Assembly (NCBI GenBank): GCA_032622095.1
Contig: CP136069.1
Location: forward strand, 39,284,194-39,348,193
Reading direction: 5' to 3'
Source of the DNA: Siphonodentalium dalli
Lineage: Eukaryota > Mollusca > Scaphopoda > Gadilida > Siphonodentaliidae
DNA: 64,000 nucleotides
In this document: piece by piece, positions 10,350 through 20,340 of the stretch
Position numbering within the stretch: the first letter of the stretch is position 1
How the letters are laid out: each line of letters starts with the position of its first letter
The notes under the pieces: model-generated
Told to the model about the DNA's origin: nothing
Seen by the model: only the letters and a program-made list of their open reading frames with translations
Database searches by the model: none
Made by a program: the position numbers and the translations under genes

Positions 10350-12609
10350 AAGTAGTGATAATACTTATTACTACACGATATATGCCTTATATATTGTCAT
10401 ATATGTTCGTTAAAATATTCGCAACACTATTATAATTTATTGATCAAAACTATATTTATGTAATTCGTGATTTTAGATCAATATATCACCATTCGTGCGT
10501 TGTTCCAATAGTGGAGCGGATATGTGCCAGAAATAGGCGAATCGTTACACTTTGTGAATAAATTACGAAATTTTACACACTTAATCTTTGGTATGTCTCG
10601 GTTTTAAAAAATCGGTAGGCACAAAAATCCGAGGTCAGTTATGGTGATTAAGCAGTTGCCATAGCAACCAACCCCTGTGATAATTTACGTTTACTTGTTT
10701 ATTTGACGACCAACTATGTGAATAGTATCAGCCATATCGATGTAGGCATTGCTTTAGCCAATAGAGAAAAGACCAATATATATAACAGACTGTAAAATTT
10801 GGGCCCAGATCACCAAAAGTATGCTTGTTGCCATGGAAACTAATGGATTTTCTTCAAAAAGTGAGTAACCAAATTAAAATTTGGACTTAGTTTGTACCTG
10901 TCAGCACAAAATTCATGTGATAAGTTCCAATTTAAGATAATATCATCTTCGGTAATCCATAAAGACAATATAACAGATTTTTCGCATTTAGCTAGTGATT
11001 GACCACAATAAACTAAGTTTTATATGAACACTGGTTGGCGCGAATTGGCAGTTTCGAGATTGGCTGGTTGTTGACAAATTGAAGTTCAGGTAGTAGCTTT
11101 GGTGCACATATTAAGAATGGGAATTCCTGCTATAAGATTACATTCACAGCTCTGAAGTGTGATATATATGTATATATCATCAAAGCAGGTTTCCCCATAC
11201 CCACATTTAGGCCCTAGTTGCCATGGGAACAAGCATTCCCCAATTAACTCTGCCAGTCCAGGAGCTGATAGGTATCCAGGCATCCCCAGGATTTAACTTC
11301 ACCTGACTCATTTTCCTCAGCATGATGTTCCTCAACATTTAATCAATGTTAACACGAAAAAAGTGGTCGTGTAGACACCAGACCAGATGGCGTCCAACAT
11401 GGCCGCCGTTTTTTCATACAGGTCACTAAGTCAGTTTGATGCAAATTATAGTGAGAAAATCTTGTCATATGTATACAAATGTATACATGTTTGTGAAGCT
11501 AAGATATAATTCCACTTTTCATAGTAAAACGGGAACTCCCCGTTCAAGATGGTCGCCAAAATGGTAGTCGGAAGTGGAAAATTTAATGTGTTTTCACTAA
11601 TAACTTCTTGATCAGTTTCTGTTGTATGGAACTGGGTGATAATTGTCACTTTATTTTCTACTGTTCATTTAAGTGATCGTTGGAGCAACGAAATATGCCA
11701 TTCATGTGGTCCCCGTCTCTTCCGATCCATAAAAAATTCGATTTTACAGAACGCGATAAAAATTCACCAAAAATCACCTTTGGGATTGTAGTCATATTTC
11801 AACAATAAATGGGCCGAACTGTTCACTGTAAGTAAGGCATACCATTACTTATGAATATTCCAACTTAATATGACTAAATGGCGCCAAAATTGTCACTCTG
11901 GCTCAAACTGGCTGCCAAAATGACACTCAACATATGGAAAATGGTAAATATCGCCCCAGCGTGTCATGCAATCGGTTAAAAGTTGGGGTTTTATAAAAAT
12001 GGCTATTGTGTATTTTATAGATTGAATACTAACATTGTTAATGCACATCGCTTGAATGTTAGTATTGTATATAGCAACTGACATTACCAGAATTATTGGA
12101 ATTTTCTATCACAAACTCGACATCAAAATCGGCAAAAAAATAACTTTTCGGGTTTAGACGATTTTTTCAAGTAAAATCGAACTATCTTTGGTATCAAATC
12201 TGTTTATTGTTTTGATCTCTCTTAAATGAGTGACACTGATGTGTTTTTAGACAAAATTATCCAAGATAGCTGAGATAGCAACCAAATTTGATAAAACAAA
12301 GTTATTTTTCACATATATACCGAACATTATTCTCTGCTCTTCCTAAATGGTAGCAAATTGTGACAAATACTTGGTTATTAAATATGTAACATAATTCACT
12401 GACAACTAAATGTTCCATTCTGGATGTCTCAGTACCTTATACGGCTTGTCACATTCATGTTAACGGATGCAGTATGGAATGTTACCGAAAACTTATTTTG
12501 GGATTCTGGCCAGTTTTGAACAGAACTTTGAAACTGAACTGAGATGGGCCATATTATGTGTCTACTCTGCCCAACAACATAAAAATTCATCAAAATTGAT
12601 TGACTCATG

Positions 12610-12720
12610 TCAGGAAACCCGTTTCCTCCATTGTACAGATAACAAACAATTCATGCTAGAGAACACTCTGACATTACCTCTCTATCGATTAATATGTCCA
12701 TGAGTTATTGTGGAAAGCGA
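12610..12720. repeat. Conserved core segment of the foldback family (copy in A)
   Basis: A segment containing ATCGATTAATATGTCC and GTTATTGTGGAAAGCGATA immediately precedes the satellite. The same segment occurs at 41620-41700 (element C) and 56600-56700 (element D), better conserved than the satellite beside it. Confidence 0.65.
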
Positions 12721-13862
12721 TATTCACCCAAATGTACACATATACAACCCACAGATGAACATGTAATCACTCCATATATACATGAACACCACAAAAATGA
12801 CCATGTAGCCACTCGCTTTATACACATACATCTCACGCATGACCATACAACCACACATTGTATACCCGTACATCCACACATGACTATACAGCCATGCAGG
12901 CACACCAGGTATAACCATGCACATCACCATCACTATATTGTCACTCCATGTGTACTTGTTCACCACATCGATGGTCATACAGACACTTCTTGTATACATA
13001 TTCGCCTCATCAGTGGCCATAGAATCACTCCCTGTGTATCTATTTGCCACACCATGACCATATAGCCACTCAAGATATACATATACACTACAACCATAAC
13101 CATAGTCACTCCAGGTATACATATACACATCACTAATGGCCATACAGCCCTTCTATATATCCCCATACTCTGCATACGGCCATGTATACAGGCCAGACTT
13201 GAATGTACATCTCACTCATGGCAATTCAGACTCTCGCTGTATAATCGCACATCACATTCGTAGTCATACAGTAACTCCTTGTATACATATTCACTCCGCA
13301 ATTGGTCATATTGTTGCTCCCCGTACACATATTGCCCACACATATGGACATATAGCCACCCAAGACATACATATAAACCCCACCGATGCATATATAGTCA
13401 CTCCAGGTATACATAAACACCTCACCAATGGCCATACAACCCTAGATATACCAATACCCCGCATATCACATCAACATTGGCCATACAGTCACTCCTGGTA
13501 TACCTATTGGCCACACCCATTACCATATAGCCACTCAATATATTCATATACATCCCACTCATGGCCATATAGTCTCTCCGGGTATACATCTACACCTCAC
13601 CAATGGCCATGGAGCCCTTCACAATATACCAATACCCTGATCACACGGCCATCCATACACTCCAGACTTACATATACACATCACCAATGGCAATTTAGAC
13701 ACTCGCTGTATAATCACACACACCGAATTTATGACTAATTTTATACCTATTTACCCACTTATTGTATGACTTTTGCCACACACATGGTCATGTAGCCACT
13801 CAACATATACATATTCACCCCGCATATTATCACATCATGTATAGGCATACAGTACACCTCAT

Positions 13863-13932
<70 letters not shown>

Positions 13933-14935
13933 CTATATATATATATATATATATATACCAATACCCGGCGCATGCGGTCATTTGTACACCCCATACTTGC
14001 ATATACACATCACCCATGGCAACCCATCGACTCGCTGTATACTGTTACACACATCCATGACAATATATTTACACTCCCTAAGCATTCGTATTGTGGAACA
14101 TGAATGCAGGACGTTGGTTGGTCGAAATTACGTCACATGACGTCGCACACTGACCCCAACTTGCATCCATTTTTGTGTAGACGCAACTTGCACCGAGGCA
14201 CGATAATAACGTTGGAAATGGGCACTTAAAACTCTTTTAATCTGCCAGTTGACTCGATTAAGTGTAAATATAAGTAATGGATGTTGATTGTGTTGCGTTC
14301 CATAGAGTATGGATGCAAGTCGGTCTGACATTTTTAACGCACGCAAATCAACATCCATTTCTTAAACAGACACAGCAGATATGCATATACATACCATATA
14401 CACCCATGTCCACAAGCACACTTCATATATACCAACAAGCCAGCCAATGACTACCCAGATATACATGTACTCCATGTATACATATACACTTCAGCAATCA
14501 CGACCGTACATTCATTCCATGTACACCTATATACATTACCCATAAGCAGCATACAATCACTCCCCATTTTTCCATACACCCACCCATGATCATACAGCCA
14601 ACACGTGTATAGATATACATCCATCCATAATATAGCCACCAAGATACACCTGTAAATCCCACACATTGCTATTTTGTCACTTCATATATAGATAAACAAC
14701 ACACCGATGACCATGTAGCTACTCTCGCTATACCCATACACCACATCAATTATCATGCAGCCACTCCCTGTGTTCCTATTCACTTCACACATGACCATAC
14801 AACCACTCCTTGTGTACATATGCATATCATTGACACCACACACATGACCATATAGCCACTCCTTGTATAACTATTCACATCGTTCATGGTCATACAATAA
14901 CTCCCTATAAACATATTCACATGCAGTCACACCCT
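12720..14935. repeat. Degenerate ~43-bp satellite of element A
   Basis: Tandem units of about 43 bp with conserved parts TATACATATACAC and CATGGCCATACAGCCACTC. Divergence is high, and lengths vary. Long apparent frames on both strands (e.g. 13136-13738) are His/Thr-rich translations of the repeat and not genes. 14090-14370 interrupts the pattern with unrelated sequence that ends in a small inverted repeat (GATGTTGATT / AATCAACATC). Confidence 0.8.
13864..13957. repeat. (TA)n microsatellite
   Basis: Nearly pure TA tract within the satellite, broken once by an AGCT step. Confidence 0.95.
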
Positions 14936-16667
14936 GGCTGCCATTTTGACTTACATCATGTATTAATTTGATCAATTGTGAAGCTAATGGGCAAGAGTAG
15001 CCACATAATATGGTTCCTCTCAGTTCTGTTTCGAAGTTTTGCCCATATCCGTTCAGAAATATGACCATAACACAAAAGGCGATTTGTCAGAATTCCATAC
15101 TGCATCTTTAAAATGAATTTGTCATCCCCAGAAGGTACTGAGACAAACAGAATTTAACATTTAGTGTCAGTTAATTATATAACTTGGTTAATAGCCAAAT
15201 GAGCTACAACCTATGCTACCTTTTTCGGAACAGCAGAGAATAATGTTCGGGATATATGTATCAAATCATTTAAAAAAAACAAAACAATTTGGTTGCCATT
15301 TTGGAAGCCATCTTGAGTAATTTTGCGACCATCTTGGAATCCTTCCATTACGAGGAATGTCAACCTACACACTATTAGACAGGTCTGAGATATCACATAA
15401 CTTATGTCCACTTTTTCGAGAGTAATTTCTGTATATTATGTAGTCCCAATTTGATATGGTTTCCGTTATTATAGCAGTATAAGGTCAAACAATATTTAAT
15501 ATGACTACATTCCCGTAGGAGTAACCACGATTTAGTTCTAAATACCAATTGAGTTTCAGTCCATCTCTTTGAATACCTTCGCACCATTGAGCTACACATT
15601 GGTCACGTGATTGTGTATATTTTGTTGCCATAGCAACCAATCAGTGCCTTAGTTGCCTAATAGTTGTCGGATAATACTTCTGCCACTAGTGTGGAATTTT
15701 GAGAAGGAAATACCTCTGATCTACCGACATTCTCCGATCATGTATACATGTTTTGCGACAGGTAGGCTGAAATGGGGTTCGTTGCTATGGAAACCCCCAA
15801 AACCCCCTAAAAATGGTCCGATCTAGTTGCCTACCGAAAATATTTTCAAAGGGCACAACCAGGAATGTCTGGGCCAAATTTCACAATTTATTCATTAAAA
15901 GTAACGATTTTGCACATATCCGCCCAACTACAACGATAAAAGAACTCCATTACTGTTAAATGGACTTGGTTCACGGAATGTGACATTCGGTTTATTATCA
16001 CATTAGAAGGCACACATATGACTAGAATCACTAGATCATGCCATGAATATCTACCCCAGCTACGCCCGTGTAGTCATGCAGAGTAGAGATTCATAGAATG
16101 ATCTACCAGATGTAATAGCGATCTTGCTTGACTCAACTGATCGTTTGAAAGGGAATTGCATGAGGGTATAATGCGAAGTAACATAAAAGTCTGTAGAATC
16201 ATAATTATAACGAAAAATTGGACAAATAGATACTTTGTTTTTATTTCCATTGTCAATCCTCCAAAACGAGATTTCGAGTGTTGAAACCATTATTATGTTT
16301 TTGCATAGCCCGTCTACACTAAATCCTGTTCGGTGATTGGTCAACTGCCAATTGGGTCACCCGTTTCATACCCCAATATTACAGTGATAGTCTCAAATTC
16401 TCGGCAGATTTTGTGAAAATAAATAAGAATACACTCAGCTTTTTTATGGGAATAAATCATCAAAACGCTATATAAATATAAGAATGAAAGTAGTGTGTGT
16501 GGGATAATGCTCTGTGGTCGTTCTGGACACATTTAGTGAGAACCGCACTATGTGCTCCAACGACCACAGCGCCTTATCCCCCAATAACACACACACCCAC
16601 TATACATTCATTAACGACCACAGCGCCTTGTCCCCCAATAACACACACCCACTATACCTTCATTAAC
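14623..16667. repeat. Left copy of ~2,045-bp direct repeat (candidate giant TSD)
   Basis: Nearly identical to 23034-25079 (about 15 substitutions plus an A-run difference by eye). It ends exactly where the LINE 3' end begins. It contains the end of the foldback A satellite, its right arm, ~560 bp of AT-rich unique sequence (15946-16500) and two units of the ~54-bp minisatellite. Joining its left neighbour (...ACATCC) to itself and then to 25080 onward gives an unbroken pre-insertion site. Confidence 0.85.
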
Positions 16668-16839
16668 CTATATATCTTTTATTGCCTCCTCGTGGGAGAG
16701 TAGGTATTTACATGGGTTATAATACATATTTAAATATACAGTTTAACAAGATTGGTAACACCGTTTCTGAGATAGTCCATGCATTATCAGAATCATTTTG
16801 ATAGCATTCTGACACACACAAGAGTACATGTTCGTGTAT
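16668..16839 (-). other. LINE 3' UTR
   Basis: 172 bp from the ORF2 stop (TAA, 16842-16840) to the left junction. No poly-A, and no long terminal microsatellite. The junction CATTAAC|C falls inside the minisatellite unit. Confidence 0.6.
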
Positions 16840-19536
16840 TTATGAAAAACGCTGGAAAACATTGTCCGAATTGGTGTTTGTGATCATATTACATATATAT
16901 AGCAAGAAGATACTTGTGTCTATGATGACCAAGTCCAATATATCGTAGATATGTTCGGAGAGCGACGGCATGTGACCTCCGAGGATAACTGTCATCAGAT
17001 CTGTTGGTGCGAGTGATGCTAGGAAAAGATACACATCGATTCCGTGTTTATTTAGTATCATTTCCCAGTGCTGATCAACTAAGTGTATCACAATGGGCGA
17101 CCTGCAGGACCAAAACACATGGTATAACTCGTGGTTATAATCCGTGTCGCACAATCTACACGTCAAATTATTTACGTAAGTTGATTTGTTCAGTAGCCTT
17201 GCTAAATGTCTCAGTGGCTTCGAGAATGATCGGTGAGACTTGCACAGATTCCAAATGTTCCATGTTTGATTGGGATGGGAATGGCAGCACAGGAATAATG
17301 AGAGATCGGCATTGAGCTCAGTCGAACGATACCACGAAGAGTAATAGTTTGTTTCGACTTTCTCGCGAACCAGTCTCTTCCATTCGCTTTTCGATGGAAA
17401 TAATCCTGTGTCCATGAAGTCAGTGAGGAATGTTAAAAGATGATATTCCTCTAATAAGGTGAAAATGTCTTTAACAAATCCTGACATGGAGCGACCAAAT
17501 AGCCGGTATTGATGTGCCTTGAAAAGAAATATCCTCAACGGAGTCTGGTGGCCCACCGGCATGTGCACGAGTTTTTCAAGGAAGTATAGTTTCCGCAGAT
17601 GAATTTCTATCTCGACTGGAAGCAATCCCAGGAGACTAAGCGCCACAGTTGTTGGTGTCCTGGTTGGAAGAGATTGCATATGTTTCACACATACACGAAA
17701 TGACCTTTCAATTGTTAGAAGAGTAGATCTGCCGTCTAAGGGGAGCAACTCGCTCCCATATAGAGCCTTGGGGAGAACGATACATTTCAGTAACTTGGCC
17801 ATTACGGATGGAGAACAATATCTAGTCATTGGCTTCCCTGCTAGAGCGAAGTATGTATTTCTCATGTTATGAGATATCTGTTCTGAACGATTGGCTGAAT
17901 TGTTGAATTTCCCTTGGGTAATTCCGAGATGAGAACATTCTGTTACTTCGCTGAGAGTATGGCCTCCGAGCAGCCATGTTCTGTTCTGTTCATTTTGTCG
18001 GGCAGTTTCATTAAAAACAACAACCTTGCTTTTCGTACTCGAAAAGTTGAACCTCCAAGTCACACTGTAATCGTGACAGATAGATAACATTTCATCGAGA
18101 CCAGCTTTGGAGAGCGACACAATTGCGATATCGTCTGCTGTAGTTGGGGCAGAGCATACGATATTGTGAATTGCCATCCCCTGTTGTGCCGCAGTTAGTT
18201 TTAGGAGTAAGTCATTCACATACACCAAGTAAAAGAACGGTGAACTGACAGCTCCTTGGTGCGTTCCTTGTGAGATAGGGAATGGATCCGACACACCGCC
18301 ATTGTACAGAATTTTGCTGCAGCAATCCTTATGCATGTTGCTGATTATTCTAAGAGGTTTACCTCGAATTCCAAATTGATATAATTTCAACATTAGGCCT
18401 GAGTGCCAGACGCGATCGAAAGCCTTCGCCGAGTCCAGGAAACAAACAAACGCGCGAGAACCCTTGTCAGAAGCATATGCCACTGATTCCTGTAATACGA
18501 AAGATGACATCGTGCAGCTGATATTTTTCTGGAAGCCGCTCTGTTGCTCACTTGGGAAATTTACACATAGAGGACTTTTCCACACGCGGTTCATAATGAC
18601 TGGTTCAAAAACTTTGTAAAGAATTGGTAAGAGCGTTATCGCACGATAGCTGTCAGGCAGGTGTGATTGTTTTGGTGATCCCTTATACAAAGGGACAATA
18701 AGTCCCGTTTTCATTTCACGTGGTACGTGTTCAAATTTAAGTATGCCGTTGTAAAGAGCACACAACAAACGTATGACCGAGTCTGGACTGTTGATGAGAT
18801 GTTCGTTTGAGATATTATCTTCGCCCCCAGACTTGTTAACTTTTAACGCACACACGACAGCACGGATGTCCTTGGGTGATATTTGTGCGCACAAATCTGC
18901 AGATGAAAGATCTGCATTGTCCGAGTCGGGAAATGAGTTGACAGTAGATACGACATATTGTTCGAAAGCTGGGTCTTCGTGTGTAGGTTCACTGTACAAC
19001 TGTTCAAAGTAGTCCCTCCAGCCCGTAAGTATGTCTGTTGAGTCGCGAGTCATCACACCTTTGAATTCCATCTCTGATGCGATTGTCCGTTTCGGTTTAT
19101 CGGAATTCAGCAGCTTCCAAAACGAAGAATGGTCGTTGCTGGCATGGTGTTCCAGATCGTCGTAAATTTTCTGCTCATGCCGACGTGCTGCTGCTCGGAA
19201 TGCACGACGGAAGTCACGTTTGGCATTTTTATAGTTGACATAGGACTCTGACTCAACTAAATGCGGCCTGCCATCCTGGATCCATAGATGTCGGCGTGAG
19301 TTAGAATATTTGTGAAGCAGTTCAAGCTCTTCATTCCAGTACGGGTTAAGATGATGAGCGTGGCGCCTCCGTGTGGTCGCAAATTCGGAAGCATTTAGCA
19401 AAGCTACAACTATATCTTGGTACATATTGGAAAGGTCTAATTTACTGGAAATGTCACAGGAGCTCAGAAATGTACATCTAGAGTCCAAGAACAGTTGGAA
19501 TTTGTTGATATCCAAACGCTTCCAATTAAAGCGTGT
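16840..19536 (-). CDS. LINE ORF2, reverse transcriptase part (after internal TAG)
   Basis: About 898 codons in the same frame as the endonuclease upstream, separated only by the TAG at 19537-19539. RT motifs, counted from 19515: GGEDNISNEHL (~230), PLYKGS...SYRAITLL (~275-297), motif A FLDSAKAFDRVW with Asp (359-370), motif B QGAVSSPFF (420-428), and motif C TADDIAIVS (459-467), where TADD replaces the usual F/YADD. CxxC...H...H...C residues near 805-830 (CRLCDTDYNHELYHVFWSC) form the zinc-knuckle-like C-terminal finger common in Jockey/CR1-type elements. No RNase H follows. The protein would carry out target-primed reverse transcription. Any product translated separately from here would lack the endonuclease. 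Confidence 0.9.
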   Translation of the reverse strand, partial: TRFNWKRLDINKFQLFLDSRCTFLSSCDISSKLDLSNMYQDIVVALLNASEFATTRRRHAHHLNPYWNEELELLHKYSNSRRHLWIQDGRPHLVESESYVNYKNAKRDFRRAFRAAARRHEQKIYDDLEHHASNDHSSFWKLLNSDKPKRTIASEMEFKGVMTRDSTDILTGWRDYFEQLYSEPTHEDPAFEQYVVSTVNSFPDSDNADLSSADLCAQISPKDIRAVVCALKVNKSGGEDNISNEHLINSPDSVIRLLCALYNGILKFEHVPREMKTGLIVPLYKGSPKQSHLPDSYRAITLLPILYKVFEPVIMNRVWKSPLCVNFPSEQQSGFQKNISCTMSSFVLQESVAYASDKGSRAFVCFLDSAKAFDRVWHSGLMLKLYQFGIRGKPLRIISNMHKDCCSKILYNGGVSDPFPISQGTHQGAVSSPFFYLVYVNDLLLKLTAAQQGMAIHNIVCSAPTTADDIAIVSLSKAGLDEMLSICHDYSVTWRFNFSSTKSKVVVFNETARQNEQNRTWLLGGHTLSEVTECSHLGITQGKFNNSANRSEQISHNMRNTYFALAGKPMTRYCSPSVMAKLLKCIVLPKALYGSELLPLDGRSTLLTIERSFRVCVKHMQSLPTRTPTTVALSLLGLLPVEIEIHLRKLYFLEKLVHMPVGHQTPLRIFLFKAHQYRLFGRSMSGFVKDIFTLLEEYHLLTFLTDFMDTGLFPSKSEWKRLVREKVETNYYSSWYRSTELNADLSLFLCCHSHPNQTWNIWNLCKSHRSFSKPLRHLARLLNKSTYVNNLTCRLCDTDYNHELYHVFWSCRSPIVIHLVDQHWEMILNKHGIDVYLFLASLAPTDLMTVILGGHMPSLSEHIYDILDLVIIDTSIFLLYICNMITNTNSDNVFQRFS

Positions 19537-20340
19537 CTACGTGTGGTGTGTCGTGTGAGGAACAGGGATCTCTGGAAATCCAAGATGACATGCCACAGGA
19601 ACGTGACATGATGTGTTAGATGGTTTGTCATCAAATATCTCACATCTTACAACGAAGTCTGACATGGATGTGGGTATCACGATATGATCTATTAGCGTTG
19701 GTGATCCGGCTCCAGGAAATGGGAAAAAGGAAAACTTGTCACCACAACACATATTCGAAGTTGTTGTAGAAAATGCATGTATGTTGTCCAAAAGCTTAGT
19801 AAAAAGTTTAGATCGGACCGCGTGGCCCGAAGAAGGATTGTTCTGTCTGGAGTCACCGATGTGTGCATTAAAATCGCCGATGATTAGTACGAAACTGTCC
19901 TCTGCGTACATTCGTGTGTAGTTTTCGAGCGATTGGAGGCAATCTTTAAAATAGGAATCGTCATGATTAGTGCTTGGTAGGTACACCTGTATTATGGTCA
20001 GTTGTATGCTGGATGTCATACGGATTCGGACAGCAATGAAGCGTTGTTCCTCAATTTGGATGTATGTACAGTTTTTTATAAGGTCCCTGCGTATAAGTAG
20101 TGCCACTCCGTCACGTGTGAAGGAGCCTCCTGATTTAGTTTCAATCAGTCTGCCAGGTTTAGATACATGCACATAGTCATTAGCACATAGGGAATCAAAG
20201 CGGTATATATTGTCTATGTCCAACCAGTGCTCTGATATACCGATTACGTCGAACTTCTTCGTGTTGATTAACTTCGAAAGGTAAGTAGAGTTGTTAATTG
20301 CACCACTAGCGTTCCAAGTCAGTATTTTAAGGTCACTCAT
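19537..20340 (-). CDS. LINE ORF2, AP-like endonuclease part (ends at premature TAG)
   Basis: The likely start is ATG 20340-20338 (or the ATG just before it), which overlaps the ORF1 stop (20335-20333) in the string ATGAGTGA. This suggests termination-reinitiation, as known for some LINEs. Endonuclease motifs in order: LKILTWNASG, GISEHWLD (catalytic Glu), QVYLPS, GDFNAHIGDS (Asp/Asn), SPTLIDHIV, and SCHVPV where the family has SDH. The final motif therefore lacks the usual Asp. The ORF ends at TAG 19539-19537 right before TRFNWKRLDINKF-type sequence, which normally links endonuclease and RT in one protein. The open frame extends upstream to 20418 without an obvious use. Confidence 0.85.
   Translation of the reverse strand: MSDLKILTWNASGAINNSTYLSKLINTKKFDVIGISEHWLDIDNIYRFDSLCANDYVHVSKPGRLIETKSGGSFTRDGVALLIRRDLIKNCTYIQIEEQRFIAVRIRMTSSIQLTIIQVYLPSTNHDDSYFKDCLQSLENYTRMYAEDSFVLIIGDFNAHIGDSRQNNPSSGHAVRSKLFTKLLDNIHAFSTTTSNMCCGDKFSFFPFPGAGSPTLIDHIVIPTSMSDFVVRCEIFDDKPSNTSCHVPVACHLGFPEIPVPHTTHHT

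Larger units (their letters stand above)
10490..15945. mobile_element. Foldback element A with satellite core (~5.5 kb)
   Basis: Inverted arms flank a tandem-repeat core. The outer pair matches between 10500-10720 and 15600-15935 (shared GCGGATATGTGC and TCGGTAGGCA). The inner pair matches between about 12240-12600 and 14936-15330. The core is a ~110-bp conserved segment (12610-12720) followed by the ~43-bp satellite. Arms carry ATGGCNGCC-type motifs (e.g. 11390-11410). Arms are diverged and parts do not pair (11000-11390, 15340-15590), so ends are approximate. No transposase ORF. Its right half is duplicated at 23034-24352. Confidence 0.6.

Noticed and set aside
12694-13738. His/Thr-rich frames of 123-200 codons
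   Set aside because: Translations of the degenerate ~43-bp satellite; similar frames occur on both strands and in the other copies.
16060-16344. 94-aa frame conserved identically at 24472-24756
   Set aside because: Identity comes from the recent 2-kb duplication, not from selection; no recognisable domain.
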